Positions 1 to 7,575 of a stretch of 21,715 bases of DNA are shown here, piece after piece. How positions within the stretch are numbered: the first letter of the stretch is position 1; every line of letters starts with the position of its first letter. The DNA comes from Megasphaera hominis (GTDB taxonomy: Bacteria > Bacillota > Negativicutes > Veillonellales > Megasphaeraceae). The notes beneath the pieces are model-generated. The model was not told the origin of the DNA and made no database searches. It saw nothing but the letters and a program-made list of their open reading frames with translations. The stretch lies in assembly GCF_014269395.1 (NCBI RefSeq), contig NZ_JACOGK010000039.1, positions 1 to 21,715 of the forward strand, read 5' to 3'. A program made the translations under genes and the position numbers.

Positions 1-134
1 TACTTCTCCAAGTTGATTCCCTCCATGAATCTGTTGAAAACCAACACCGGATCGCAAATATCCAGAAAATCTGAAATATATAGTGGCAAAATTGCCTGTT
101 TTGGTTTAGAATAATTAGTGGTTGAATTTTTCAT
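1..134 (-). pseudogene. N-terminal end of IS1182-like transposase (runs off window)
   Basis: Minus-strand reading from the ATG at 134 is open to the window edge and gives about 44 residues. It contains I-L-P-L-Y-I-S-D-F-L-D-I-C-D-P-V, then V-F-N-R-F-M-E and I-N-L-E-K-Y. This is the typical N-terminus of IS1182/IS1182-like DDE transposases, in which a short L-x-D-x-x-x-x-D-P-V segment is followed by F-x-x-F-M-E-x-I-x-L. Only the start is inside the window, so intactness of the element cannot be judged; it is typed as pseudogene only because it is partial here. It marks the left boundary of an accessory segment. Confidence 0.6.
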
Positions 135-156
135 TGGTTATGTAAATTTTACCACA

Positions 157-198
157 AAAGGAGGTCCGCTGACTCGAAAGAGTCGGTGGACCTCCTTT
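157..198 (-). terminator. Long hairpin with GAAA/TTTC loop, likely terminator of the small-gene array
   Basis: Arms 157-175 and 180-198 pair over 19 positions, two of them G-T wobbles, with a 4-nt loop (GAAA on plus). Read on the minus strand it follows the stop of the last array gene (243) and is trailed by TTTTG, so it probably ends that operon before the transposase. The length and GNRA-type loop are unusual for a simple terminator; it could instead belong to the IS end. Confidence 0.6.
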
Positions 199-242
199 GT
201 TATTTGGGTCTGTGTTATTTCACAGCCCCTTAACGCATATTT

Positions 243-443
243 CTAAAATTCAAAGCCACCATTCTTTTTTTCTTCTTCATCCATTTCTGCCCGCATCTCT
301 TGTAACCGTTTTTTCCATTCTCCATAAAGTTCTCTAGCCCAATCCGGCGCATCTTCTTTTAACTGTTCATTTCCATTGAGATAATCTCTAATTTTTTCGT
401 CAATTTCTCTCCATCTCAATTGTTTTTCAGTCGGTAATTTCAT
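243..443 (-). CDS. Small acidic hypothetical protein, last gene of array
   Basis: The product has 66 residues and is highly charged, with no recognised family. It looks largely helical, with a central D-A-P-D-W-A-R-E-L-Y segment and a Glu/Lys-rich C-terminal helix. The ATG at 443 is preceded by GGGGAG about 8 nt upstream, a convincing ribosome binding site. The start overlaps the 3' end of the preceding ORF by 17 nt, so the two are probably translationally coupled. It is the terminal gene of a minus-strand run of small genes. No signal peptide or membrane segment is seen. A role as an immunity or accessory protein is suggested only by context. Confidence 0.6.
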   Translation of the reverse strand: MKLPTEKQLRWREIDEKIRDYLNGNEQLKEDAPDWARELYGEWKKRLQEMRAEMDEEEKKNGGFEF

Positions 444-594
444 TTTTAAGCTCCCCTATTTTCTTCTTAATGTAGTCAACTACCATATTGTCTACGGAAT
501 TTCTAATTGTAAAAGCTTCTGCCATCAATTCGGCTAGCCTATAATTCCCCATGCAGTAGCAATAAGCGTATTTTCCGATAAAAACCACCTGCAT
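427..594 (-). CDS. Small hypothetical protein, start uncertain
   Basis: The ORF is open from 657, but its first 21 residues lie over the end of the preceding gene and look like a frame shadow. The ATG at 594 is the most economical start and gives 55 residues beginning M-Q-V-V-F-I-G-K-Y-A-Y-C-Y. A GTG at 600 and a TTG at 645 are alternatives. A GAGG stretch at about 631-634 is too far upstream to decide, so no start has a good ribosome binding site. The segment Y-C-Y-C-M-G-N-Y-R-L-A-E-L-M-A-E-A-F looks like a folded helix-rich core. No family is recognised. It may be a remnant of a longer gene. Confidence 0.4.
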   Translation of the reverse strand: MQVVFIGKYAYCYCMGNYRLAELMAEAFTIRNSVDNMVVDYIKKKIGELKNEITD

Positions 595-622
595 GGCCAC
601 AAGTCGTCTGTCACGATTTCGT

Positions 623-1084
623 TCAGGTTTCCTCTTCGTCTTCAAATGGGGCATCATTTTTTATTCTAGCAAGATATATTACCATCTCTCCCGGCGTATT
701 AGCCCAGCCGTGTTCAATGGCATATAAAAGTTCTTCGGCCTCGTCTTCCGTGTCAATAAGCCCCATAATATCATTCAGCCATTTTTCATCGTCCCTATAG
801 GTTTTCAGCGTTTTTCTCAGCTCGTCACGATACAGTGTATTTCTCTTTTCTGCGTCGTCAATCGTTTCGCGTTGTACGCTCTCCTTCTCTGCCAAGGCCC
901 AAGCATACTCAACAATATCAGTCGGACTTTTGCAATGCTTCGTTTCAATAGCATCTATGAGGTTTTGTCTATCCTCTTTTTTTCTTATCAATAGTGGCAT
1001 TGCTTGAATGGTAGACTCTTCATTATGGAGCGGATCCCTAATCAGATTTTTAAATACTTCATCATCCATCAGATCTGCGTTCAT
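623..1084 (-). CDS. Double-module helical protein of the array (putative immunity-type)
   Basis: The product has 153 residues and two copies of a module of about 60 residues. The first copy contains L-L-I-R-K-K-E-D-R-Q-N-L-I-D-A-I-E and S-P-T-D-I-V-E-Y-A-W. The second contains E-L-L-Y-A-I-E-H-G-W-A-N-T-P-G-E and ends N-D-A-P-F-E-D-E. Its second half is about 80% identical by eye to the separate gene at 1337-1549, and its first half matches the N-terminal part of the gene at 1564-1980. It starts 2 nt after the stop of the CPCC gene, so it is co-transcribed. The function is unknown. Repeated small acidic modules in tandem resemble immunity arrays of polymorphic toxin loci, but this is inference from architecture. 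Confidence 0.6.
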   Translation of the reverse strand: MNADLMDDEVFKNLIRDPLHNEESTIQAMPLLIRKKEDRQNLIDAIETKHCKSPTDIVEYAWALAEKESVQRETIDDAEKRNTLYRDELRKTLKTYRDDEKWLNDIMGLIDTEDEAEELLYAIEHGWANTPGEMVIYLARIKNDAPFEDEEET

Positions 1085-1086
1085 AA

Positions 1087-1293
1087 TTATTCTACCTTTC
1101 TTCCTTGTTTATAAGCCTCTCTGGCTTCGTTCAAACTCATTTTGTTCGCGCCTCCCTTATAATCCGGCATGTCATTTTGTACACCATCATTTTCCCAACC
1201 GCAAACAGGGCATATATCGAAATCGTTGGTGAACTCAAAATAATATTGCTTGCATACGGGGCATACTAATTCTTCGTCTCTACCTTTTTCCAT
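1087..1293 (-). CDS. CPCC-type cysteine-rich small protein
   Basis: The product has 68 residues with two C-P-V-C knuckles (C-P-V-C-K-Q and C-P-V-C-G-W-E-N-D) about 17 residues apart. These are followed by D-x-P-D-Y-K-G-G-A-N-x-M-S-L-N-E-A-R-E-A-Y. This pattern is the Cys-rich CPCC family, a probable four-Cys zinc ribbon of unknown biochemical function. Its C-terminal half is nearly identical to the C-terminus of the fusion protein at 1564-1980, so the domain exists here both free-standing and fused. ATG at 1293; the adjacent module gene follows after 2 nt. Family call is good, function is not known. Confidence 0.75.
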   Translation of the reverse strand: MEKGRDEELVCPVCKQYYFEFTNDFDICPVCGWENDGVQNDMPDYKGGANKMSLNEAREAYKQGRKVE

Positions 1294-1336
1294 CTTTACA
1301 TTTCCTTTTTAGTTATACTGCCACATTATATTTCGT

Positions 1337-1549
1337 TCAGGTTTCTTCTTCGTCTACAAATGGGGCGTTTTTCTTGATGCTTACAAGATATCTTACAATA
1401 TCCCCAGGCGTATTAGCCCAGCCATGTTCAATGGCATATAGAAGTTCTTCACAAACATCTTCTGTATCCGCAACACCTATAATATTATCGAGCCATTCTT
1501 CGTTATCTCGGTAGGTTTTCAGCGTTTTTCTCAGCTCATCCCGATACAT
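1337..1549 (-). CDS. Single-module helical protein of the array
   Basis: The product has 70 residues beginning M-Y-R-D-E-L-R-K-T-L-K-T-Y and ending N-A-P-F-V-D-E-E-E-T. It is a paralogue of the C-terminal half of the protein at 623-1084. The ATG is preceded by GAGGG 6 nt upstream, so it is a real separate gene rather than a fragment. It lies 12 nt after the gene at 1564-1980 and 43 nt before the CPCC gene. The function is unknown. Its close similarity to a neighbour indicates recent tandem duplication. Confidence 0.6.
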   Translation of the reverse strand: MYRDELRKTLKTYRDNEEWLDNIIGVADTEDVCEELLYAIEHGWANTPGDIVRYLVSIKKNAPFVDEEET

Positions 1550-1563
1550 GATATCCCTCTTTT

Positions 1564-1980
1564 CTATTCTATGGGTTTCCCATTTTTATAGGCTTCTCTG
1601 GCTTCGTTCAAACTCATGTCATTGCCACAATTTTTTAAATCCGGTTTATCCCGTTGTACGACATCATTTGACCAGCCACAAACAGGACAGACATCATAAT
1701 CGGCAAAGCATTCAAAGTAATGCTTCTTACATACGGGACATAATTTTTCTATATCCTTATCATTTTCCATGTCGTTTTCGTCTACAAATGGCGCATTATC
1801 ACTAATTAGCCATGCATAGCGTATAAGATCTGCCAATGTTTTGACATACGCAACTTCAACAGCGTTGATTAGTTCTCTCCTTTGTTCGTCATCTTTCAGG
1901 AGTAAAGCAATGCTCTGCACGGTTTCATCGTCGTCCGGGATGTATTCTTTTAAGAATGCTGTGAATTTCGCAGTTTCCAC
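1564..1980 (-). CDS. Helical module fused to CPCC domain, first gene of array
   Basis: The product has 138 residues. Residues about 1-70 carry one copy of the array's helical module (L-L-L-K-D-D-E-Q-R-R-E-L-I-N-A-V-E, then S-D-N-A-P-F-V-D-E). Residues about 84-138 are a CPCC domain (L-C-P-V-C-K-K-H-Y and C-P-V-C-G-W-S-N-D, then M-S-L-N-E-A-R-E-A-Y). Translation starts with GTG at 1980, with AAGGAGGAG 7 nt upstream. It leads the minus-strand array, whose later genes carry the same two domains on separate ORFs. The fusion supports a functional link between module and CPCC domain, but no biochemical role is known. Confidence 0.65.
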   Translation of the reverse strand: METAKFTAFLKEYIPDDDETVQSIALLLKDDEQRRELINAVEVAYVKTLADLIRYAWLISDNAPFVDENDMENDKDIEKLCPVCKKHYFECFADYDVCPVCGWSNDVVQRDKPDLKNCGNDMSLNEAREAYKNGKPIE

Positions 1981-2052
1981 GGTGCAGCTCCTCCTTCACT
2001 TTTTCAAATGATTAGCAAACTATGGGAAACAAAATGGAAAAAATATAAAAAT

Positions 2053-2081
2053 ATCCGAACCGTCACATGGACAGTCCGGAT
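2053..2081 (-). terminator. Terminator after tRNA (CAT)
   Basis: A 12-position stem with two mismatches (outer arms ATCCG/CGGAT, loop 2065-2069) is followed on the minus strand by ATTTTTATATTTTTT. It ends tRNA transcription before the small-gene array. The plus side also has a T run (2084-2089), so it may work in both directions. Confidence 0.7.
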
Positions 2082-2092
2082 GCTTTTTTGGT

Positions 2093-2167
2093 TGGTGGGC
2101 CTACTTGGATTCGAACCAAGGACCAACCGGTTATGAGCCGGGGGCTCTACCGCTGAGCTATAGGCCC
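2093..2167 (-). tRNA. tRNA with CAT anticodon (elongator Met, or Ile2 read with lysidine)
   Basis: The minus strand folds as a cloverleaf. The acceptor stem is GGGCCTA/TAGGCCC followed by A and an encoded CCA. The D-arm region is AGCTCAGCGGTAGAGC, the anticodon loop is CTCATAA, and the T arm is CTTGG TTCGAAT CCAAG. The anticodon is CAT. Sequence alone does not separate elongator Met from Ile2, whose C34 is modified to lysidine; it is not an initiator by the standard look of its acceptor stem. It has its own promoter (2201-2230) and terminator. Confidence 0.9.
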
Positions 2168-2172
2168 AAAGA

Positions 2173-2194
2173 GTGAAGCCCCTAAGGACTTCAC
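2173..2194 (-). terminator. Short hairpin upstream of tRNA, possible rpoD terminator
   Basis: GTGAAG and CTTCAC (2173-2178 and 2189-2194) pair around a CC/GG extension and are followed on the minus strand by TCTTT. It sits between the tRNA promoter and the mature tRNA, so it is either a weak terminator for rpoD or part of the tRNA precursor's 5' leader. Confidence 0.35.
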
Positions 2195-2200
2195 CAAAAT

Positions 2201-2230
2201 ATTATAATACGCTTTGTGGTTCAGCGTCAA
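2201..2230 (-). promoter_or_regulatory. Promoter of the CAT tRNA
   Basis: On the minus strand TTGACG (2225-2230) and TATAAT (2201-2206) are separated by 18 bp, and transcription would start a few bases before the tRNA leader. It is close to the sigma-70 consensus. Confidence 0.75.
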
Positions 2231-2245
2231 GGAAAATCTTATCTA

Positions 2246-3475
2246 TCAAAGGAAATCCTTAATCTTTTCCCGCTTGCCCCAGTTGCGGAGCTTGCTCAGG
2301 GCTTTGCCTTCGATCTGGCGGATACGTTCACGTGTGACGTTGAAGTATTGGCCTACTTCTTCGAGGGTGCGGGGACGGCCGTCTTTGAGGCCGAAGCGCA
2401 GGTAGAGGACTTTCCGTTCGCGGTCGGTGAGACAGGAGAAGACGTCTTCGATTTGTTCCTTCAACAGGATGAACGAGGCTGCATCGTCTGGTGCAATGGC
2501 TTCCTGGTCTTCGATGAAGTCACCGAGGTGCGAGTCTTCTTCTTCGCCGATTGGCGTTTCCAGGGATACCGGTTCCTGGGCTATTTTCATGATTTCCCGG
2601 ACGCGGTCGACAGAAATGTCCATTTTTTCTGCGATTTCTTCCGGTAAGGGTTCACGCCCTTTATCCTGCAGGAGCTGACGGGAAATACGGATGAGTTTGT
2701 TGATCGTTTCGACCATGTGTACAGGAATACGGATGGTTCTGGCCTGGTCGGCAATGGCACGGGTAATGGCCTGACGGATCCACCACGTAGCGTACGTACT
2801 GAACTTGTAGCCCTTGCTGTAGTCGAATTTGTCGACGGCCTTGAGGAGGCCCAGGTTGCCTTCCTGAATGAGGTCGAGGAAAAGCATGCCGCGGCCGACG
2901 TAGCGTTTGGCAATGCTGACGACAAGACGCAGGTTGGCATCGGTCAGTTTCTTTTTGGCAACCGTGCCGGCTTTCTTTTCTTCTTCTGTCGCATCGGCGG
3001 CGTTGCCCCGTTCGATGGCCTTAGCCAGCTTGATTTCTTCTTCTGCCGAAAGGAGAGGTACACGGCCGATTTCCTTGAGGTACATACGGACAGGATCATC
3101 GATGTTGACGCCTTCAGGAACACTCAAATCCATGTGGATTTTTTCCTTCGTGCCATCGCCGTCGTCGTCACCATCGTCGCCAGTGTTGACGTCGTCTTCA
3201 GCGAGGATATCGATGCCCTTTTCCGCAAAGACTTCATACATGCGGTCCATCTGGTCGGCATTCAATTCGTCTTCTTCCATGACATTCATGATTTCTGTAT
3301 ACGTCAGGCTGCCTTTTTTCTGGCCCGTCTTGATCAGCTGCTGAATGTGCTGGAGCGCTATTTCCTGGCGTTCCTTTTCACTCAGCTGATTTTCCACCTT
3401 TTTCGTCTTGCTCGAGCGGGATGTTTTCTTGGTCTTCTTTTTTGTTACCTTGTTTTCGTCTTTCGTAGTTGCCAT
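2246..3475 (-). CDS. rpoD: RNA polymerase primary sigma factor RpoD (sigma-70/SigA)
   Basis: The product has 409 residues. It has a Lys-rich N-terminus, a region 1.1-like helical part and an acidic linker (residues about 90-110). Region 1.2 begins [11 protein letters not shown]. Region 2 carries [12 protein letters not shown] and the core-binding/-10 recognition helix ([13 protein letters not shown]). Region 3 follows, and region 4 has the helix-turn-helix for -35 recognition ([20 protein letters not shown]). The protein directs core polymerase to housekeeping promoters. It lies 26 nt downstream of dnaG on the same strand, the classical macromolecular-synthesis operon order of Gram-positive-type bacteria. 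Confidence 0.97.
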   Translation of the reverse strand: MATTKDENKVTKKKTKKTSRSSKTKKVENQLSEKERQEIALQHIQQLIKTGQKKGSLTYTEIMNVMEEDELNADQMDRMYEVFAEKGIDILAEDDVNTGDDGDDDGDGTKEKIHMDLSVPEGVNIDDPVRMYLKEIGRVPLLSAEEEIKLAKAIERGNAADATEEEKKAGTVAKKKLTDANLRLVVSIAKRYVGRGMLFLDLIQEGNLGLLKAVDKFDYSKGYKFSTYATWWIRQAITRAIADQARTIRIPVHMVETINKLIRISRQLLQDKGREPLPEEIAEKMDISVDRVREIMKIAQEPVSLETPIGEEEDSHLGDFIEDQEAIAPDDAASFILLKEQIEDVFSCLTDRERKVLYLRFGLKDGRPRTLEEVGQYFNVTRERIRQIEGKALSKLRNWGKREKIKDFL

Positions 3476-3501
3476 GTATTACAGGCTCCTTTCCTTGATG
3501 A

Positions 3502-5292
3502 TCAAGCCCAACGTTTCATTTCATTTTGTATTTTCTTGCACATTGCCAGTGTTTCGACCAGCCTGGGGTCATTCTGCTGGCCATACGCAGCGGCACGTGC
3601 ACTGTATTCCTTATATTGCTGTTGCAGCTCAGCCAAACGGAAGCGTTTGACGTAATCCGTAATGACCGCTTCGCTCATGGGCACTTCGGGAAGCACCATG
3701 ATGCGGGCCAGTTCGCCACTTTCTTCCTGTGTCAGGAGCGGCTGGAGATCGGCCAGGGTGTAGGTTCCTTGTGTTGCCTGCAGCTCCAGGATTTTTTCAA
3801 AAATACCGGACCGGGCAGTACTCGTGAAAAACTTCGGTACGACGAGTTCACGCATACGCGCACAGGCCTCCGGTTTTTCTACGAGAAAGCGCAAAATATT
3901 TTCTTCCGATACGGCGTTCTTGCCCTTGCCGCGGACGGCGGCGTTTTCCTGATAGACAGAACGGGAAATGACGACTTGCTGCTGTCGCGTTTCCGGATGG
4001 GCTGTGACGTACTTGTTGAATTCGTTGCGCACAGCATTTTCATCAACTTGCAGCTTGGCGGCAATCTTTTTCATAAACGTTTCGAGGACGATGCGGTTGT
4101 CTTCCTGTGCGAGGACCGGAATGAGCATGGCCACAATATCGGCCTTCCCGTCCAGGGTCGTATCGTCGTATTGCTTGAGCGCTGTCATGAGCATGTAATC
4201 CAGGACATTCGGCGCATTTTCAATGGCTTCGCGCAACTTTTCCGGACCGGCCGTGTTGATGTATTCGTCCGGATCCTTCCCTTGCGGCAACGTAACGACG
4301 CGTACGTGCAGGCCCAGGCCGCGGACGATTTCCATGGCCCTGAGCGTAGCCTGGCGGCCGGCAGTATCCATATCGTAGGATAAGACCAGCTCTTTTGCCT
4401 GGCGCTGCAGGAGCCGTGCCTGCTCTTCCGTAAAGGCCGTGCCCAAGGAGGCGACGACATTACAGATGCCCCGGTTGTGCGCCGATATGACGTCCATATA
4501 GCCTTCCACCAGAATGGCCCTGCCTTCGTCAAAGATGGCCTTGTGGGCCTTATCCATGGCAAAGAGAAGGTGACGCTTATTGAAAATCAGCGTTTCCGGG
4601 GAATTCAAATATTTCGGTTTACTGTCATCGAGCACACGGCCGCCAAAGCCGACGATACGGCCACGGCCATCGCGTATGGGGAACATGACGCGGTTGCGGA
4701 AGGCATCATAATAGTGGCCGTTTTTTTCCTTGGCCAGGCCGACTTCCAAGAGCTCCTGGCCTGTGACGCCCTTCTTTTCAAAGGCCCGGGTCAGCTTGTC
4801 CCAGCTATCCGGCGCAAAGCCCAATTTGAACGAATGAATCGTCTCGTTCGTCAAATGGCGCCGGTGAAAATAGGCCAGTCCCGGCTCACCATAGCGGGTC
4901 TTGACGAGACAGTTATGGAAGAAATTGCCTGCCATTTCATTGATCTCGTACAAGCGGTCCCTTTTTTTGTCGCGTGCCATGTCTTCTGCCGACTTTTCCA
5001 CTTCCGGCAAGGGAATGTGAGCCCGTTCGGCCAGGCGTTCTACCGCCTCGCTGAAGGAAATGTTCTCCCTGGCCATGACGAACTGGAAGACGTCGCCGTG
5101 GGCGTGACAGCCAAAGCAGTAATAGAAGCCTTTGTCCGAGGCGACGCTGAAGGAAGCCGTCTTTTCATTATGGAACGGGCAGCAAGCCCAGAAGTTACGG
5201 CCCCTCCGCTTGAGGGATACGTAATCCGAGATGACGCTGACAATATCGTTTGCCTGGCGTACCTGTTCTATAAATTCACTGGTAAACCTCAT
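3502..5292 (-). CDS. dnaG: DNA primase DnaG
   Basis: The product has 596 residues from the ATG at 5292, which has AGGTGA about 9 nt upstream. An in-frame ATG at 5301 overlaps that site and is less likely. Residues 1-95 are the CHC2 zinc domain, with ligands C38, H41, C59 and C62. The RNA polymerase core domain follows, with the TOPRIM motif (L-V-E-G-Y-M-D-V) near residue 260 and D-x-D-x-A-G-R-Q-A near 310. A C-terminal helicase-interaction domain completes it. It synthesises RNA primers at the replication fork with DnaB. rpoD follows directly and shares its promoter. Confidence 0.97.
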   Translation of the reverse strand: MRFTSEFIEQVRQANDIVSVISDYVSLKRRGRNFWACCPFHNEKTASFSVASDKGFYYCFGCHAHGDVFQFVMARENISFSEAVERLAERAHIPLPEVEKSAEDMARDKKRDRLYEINEMAGNFFHNCLVKTRYGEPGLAYFHRRHLTNETIHSFKLGFAPDSWDKLTRAFEKKGVTGQELLEVGLAKEKNGHYYDAFRNRVMFPIRDGRGRIVGFGGRVLDDSKPKYLNSPETLIFNKRHLLFAMDKAHKAIFDEGRAILVEGYMDVISAHNRGICNVVASLGTAFTEEQARLLQRQAKELVLSYDMDTAGRQATLRAMEIVRGLGLHVRVVTLPQGKDPDEYINTAGPEKLREAIENAPNVLDYMLMTALKQYDDTTLDGKADIVAMLIPVLAQEDNRIVLETFMKKIAAKLQVDENAVRNEFNKYVTAHPETRQQQVVISRSVYQENAAVRGKGKNAVSEENILRFLVEKPEACARMRELVVPKFFTSTARSGIFEKILELQATQGTYTLADLQPLLTQEESGELARIMVLPEVPMSEAVITDYVKRFRLAELQQQYKEYSARAAAYGQQNDPRLVETLAMCKKIQNEMKRWA

Positions 5293-5373
5293 ATAGTACA
5301 TCACCTGCAAAAAGAGTCTTCAACATAGCGCATAGTAGCATGCGATCTGGGTGTAGGCGTTTCTTATATACCC

Positions 5374-5403
5374 ATAATAATAGTATTCCATAAAAATTCT
5401 CAA
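5374..5403 (-). promoter_or_regulatory. Promoter of dnaG-rpoD
   Basis: On the minus strand TTGAGA (5398-5403) and TATTAT (5374-5379) are 18 bp apart, about 80 bp before the primase start. The intergenic stretch 5293-5572 otherwise holds only the divergent promoter below and AT-rich sequence. Confidence 0.6.
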
Positions 5404-5457
5404 ATTCCTTTTTTTAGGTAATTTTTCTAACAAAACCTGAATGGTCTTGTCTTTTTA

Positions 5458-5486
5458 TTGATTTTACGTGTCACTTTCGCTACAAT
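5458..5486 (+). promoter_or_regulatory. Promoter of the RluA-type gene
   Basis: TTGATT (5458-5463) and TACAAT (5481-5486) are spaced exactly 17 bp. The predicted leader is about 80 nt and contains a small GCAGC/GCTGC hairpin (about 5525-5541) before the AAGGAG ribosome binding site. No known riboswitch is recognised in it. Confidence 0.7.
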
Positions 5487-5572
5487 AAAGATATCCTATT
5501 TAACAGCTTGTGTTAATAGGCCCGGCAGCCTAAGACGCTGCAGGCATCCCTGTGTAAGGAGTTTAGTAGAAT

Positions 5573-6463
5573 ATGATTCAATTTACTGTAGGCTCGTTGC
5601 AAAAGAAGACGTCCCTCTTAGGCGCATTGCGCCATTTCGGTGTATCGTCGACCATGCGGCGGCGCATCAAGCACAGCGGTGTCTGTAAAATCAACGGCCA
5701 TGACGCGACGACAAAGGATTTCGTCGTCGAAGGCGATCGCGTCGAAGTCACACTGCCGGAAAAAAACAGCTTCACCCCTGAGGCGATTCCCTTGACAATA
5801 GCCTATGAAGATGATTATATCATAGTTGTCAATAAGCCTGCAGGATTACTTATGCACCCTACGTCCGGCGCCCATACGGGTACCCTGGCAAATGCCCTGG
5901 CCTGGTACTATGAAAAAACAGGCCAAAGCTGTGCCTATCATCCCATGCACCGGTTAGACCGCAACACGTCCGGCCTCTGCCTCATTGCCAAGCAGCCGCA
6001 AATCCAGTACGCCTTCAGCCGTCAGGACCTGGCGTACCACCGTTTTTACGCCGCTCTTTGCGAAGGCGTCTTTCCGGCACCGCTGGTAACCGTGCACTGG
6101 CCGATCGAACGCCTGCCGGGCAGTATTATTCAGCGCCGTACAGGCGTAGCCGGCAAGGCGGCCCACACGGATATCCGCCGGCTTGCAGCCTGCGCTGACT
6201 ACAGCCTGCTCGAAATGGTGCTCCATACAGGGCGGACGCATCAGATCCGCGTCCACTGCGCCAGCCTGGGCCATCCTCTCGTAGGCGATGACCTCTACGG
6301 CGGCTCGCGGCGCTTTATGGAACGCCAGGCCCTGCATGCCTTCCGCGTGCAGTTTATCCATCCCGTAACGGGAAACTATATTACAGTTAATTCCCCACTG
6401 CCGGCAGATATGCAAGCACTTGTCCACCGGGCTGGCTGGGATTATAACGGAGATTCTGTTTGA
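5573..6463 (+). CDS. RluA-family RNA pseudouridine synthase
   Basis: The product has 296 residues. An N-terminal S4-like RNA-binding segment (about 14-62) is followed by the RluA catalytic domain. This has the signature H-R-L-D-R-N-T-S-G, in which D129 is the expected catalytic aspartate. V-N-K-P-A-G-L-L-M-H-P and H-T-G-R-T-H-Q-I-R-V-H are also present. These enzymes isomerise uridine to pseudouridine in 23S rRNA or tRNA; the exact target (RluA, RluC or RluD type) cannot be told. AAGGAG lies about 10 nt before the ATG. It has its own promoter, and the aldolase gene follows 51 nt downstream on the same strand. Confidence 0.9.
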   Translation: MIQFTVGSLQKKTSLLGALRHFGVSSTMRRRIKHSGVCKINGHDATTKDFVVEGDRVEVTLPEKNSFTPEAIPLTIAYEDDYIIVVNKPAGLLMHPTSGAHTGTLANALAWYYEKTGQSCAYHPMHRLDRNTSGLCLIAKQPQIQYAFSRQDLAYHRFYAALCEGVFPAPLVTVHWPIERLPGSIIQRRTGVAGKAAHTDIRRLAACADYSLLEMVLHTGRTHQIRVHCASLGHPLVGDDLYGGSRRFMERQALHAFRVQFIHPVTGNYITVNSPLPADMQALVHRAGWDYNGDSV

Positions 6464-6514
6464 ACGTCCGACTCGTCTCCTATATTTCACACAACGTTGA
6501 AGGAGGAAACACAC

Positions 6515-7483
6515 ATGTCATTAGTAACTACTACAGAAATGTTCAAAAAGGCCTATGAAGGCCACTACGCTATTGGGGCCTTTAATATCAATAATATGGA
6601 AATCGTACAGGCATTGGCTGACGCCGCTTCCGATCTGAGCTCCCCTATGATTTTGCAGGCTTCTGCCGGCGCTAGAAAATATGCCAAACCGAGCTACCTG
6701 AAACACCTCGTAGCCGCAGCTCTTGAAGATCACAGCGAACTCACCGTTGCCCTCCACCTCGACCACGGTGCCGATTTTGAAACCTGCAAGGATTGCATCG
6801 ACAGCGGTTTCACATCGGTCATGATCGATGGCTCCAAATATGCCTTTGAAGAAAACATTGCCCTCACGAAAAAGGTCGTCGAATACGCGCACGCTCACGG
6901 CGTCGTCGTAGAAGGCGAATTAGGCCAGCTCGCCGGCATTGAAGACGAAGTCAAGGTCGCTGCCCACGAAGCATCCTATACGCGTCCGGAAGAAGTAGAA
7001 GAATTCGTTACCCGTACGGGCGTCGATTCCCTGGCAATTGCCATCGGCACGAGCCACGGCGCTTACAAATTCACGCCAGCCCAGTGCACACGGAACGAAC
7101 AGGGCGTTCTCGTACCGCCGACACTGCGCTTCGACATTCTCGAAGAAGTAGCCAAACGCCTGCCGGGCTTCCCGATTGTTCTCCACGGCGCTTCCTCCGT
7201 CGTACCTGAATACGTCAAGATCATCAACGCCAACGGCGGCAACCTGGCTGACGCCATCGGCATTCCGGAAGACCAGCTCCGCAAGGCTGCTTCCATGGCC
7301 GTTTGCAAGATCAACATCGACTCCGATATCCGCCTGGCTATGACCGCCGGTATCCGCCAGCACATGGCCCAGCATCCGGACCACTTCGATCCGCGCCAGT
7401 ACCTGACAGATGCCCGTCAGAACGTATACAACCTGGCCTCCCACAAGATCAAGGACGTACTCGGCTCTGATCACAAGGCCTAA
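6515..7483 (+). CDS. fba: Class II fructose-bisphosphate aldolase
   Basis: The product has 322 residues from the ATG at 6515, which has AAGGAGG 8 nt upstream; an upstream in-frame start would place the ribosome binding site inside the gene. Class II features include H-L-D-H-G (81-85, D83 catalytic and H84 zinc ligand), E134 in V-V-E-G-E-L-G, H181 in G-T-S-H-G, and H224 in V-L-H-G-A-S-S. It cleaves fructose-1,6-bisphosphate to the two triose phosphates in glycolysis and works in reverse in gluconeogenesis. It may be transcribed with the pseudouridine synthase gene upstream, as no clear promoter is visible in the gap. Related tagatose-bisphosphate aldolases share the fold. Confidence 0.93.
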   Translation: MSLVTTTEMFKKAYEGHYAIGAFNINNMEIVQALADAASDLSSPMILQASAGARKYAKPSYLKHLVAAALEDHSELTVALHLDHGADFETCKDCIDSGFTSVMIDGSKYAFEENIALTKKVVEYAHAHGVVVEGELGQLAGIEDEVKVAAHEASYTRPEEVEEFVTRTGVDSLAIAIGTSHGAYKFTPAQCTRNEQGVLVPPTLRFDILEEVAKRLPGFPIVLHGASSVVPEYVKIINANGGNLADAIGIPEDQLRKAASMAVCKINIDSDIRLAMTAGIRQHMAQHPDHFDPRQYLTDARQNVYNLASHKIKDVLGSDHKA

Positions 7484-7508
7484 ATGTTAGGAATTTCATC
7501 TATCTCTA

Positions 7509-7537
7509 TTGCTTTTTAAGATGGAGTATGGTAAAAT
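7509..7537 (+). promoter_or_regulatory. Promoter of rpsT
   Basis: TTGCTT (7509-7514) and TAAAAT (7532-7537) are spaced 17 bp, followed by a short leader of about 30 nt to the start codon. Confidence 0.7.
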
Positions 7538-7575
7538 TTCTTCTAGTGTTCTTGTAAATTAGGGAGGTGAACCAA

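Noticed and set aside
2717..3655. Long plus-strand ORF opposite rpoD
   Set aside because: Antisense shadow of rpoD, which has full sigma-factor motifs on the minus strand.
5493..5572. Possible riboswitch in the leader of the RluA-type gene
   Set aside because: Only a short GCAGC/GCTGC hairpin is present, with no conserved aptamer core that I recognise and no terminator/antiterminator pair.
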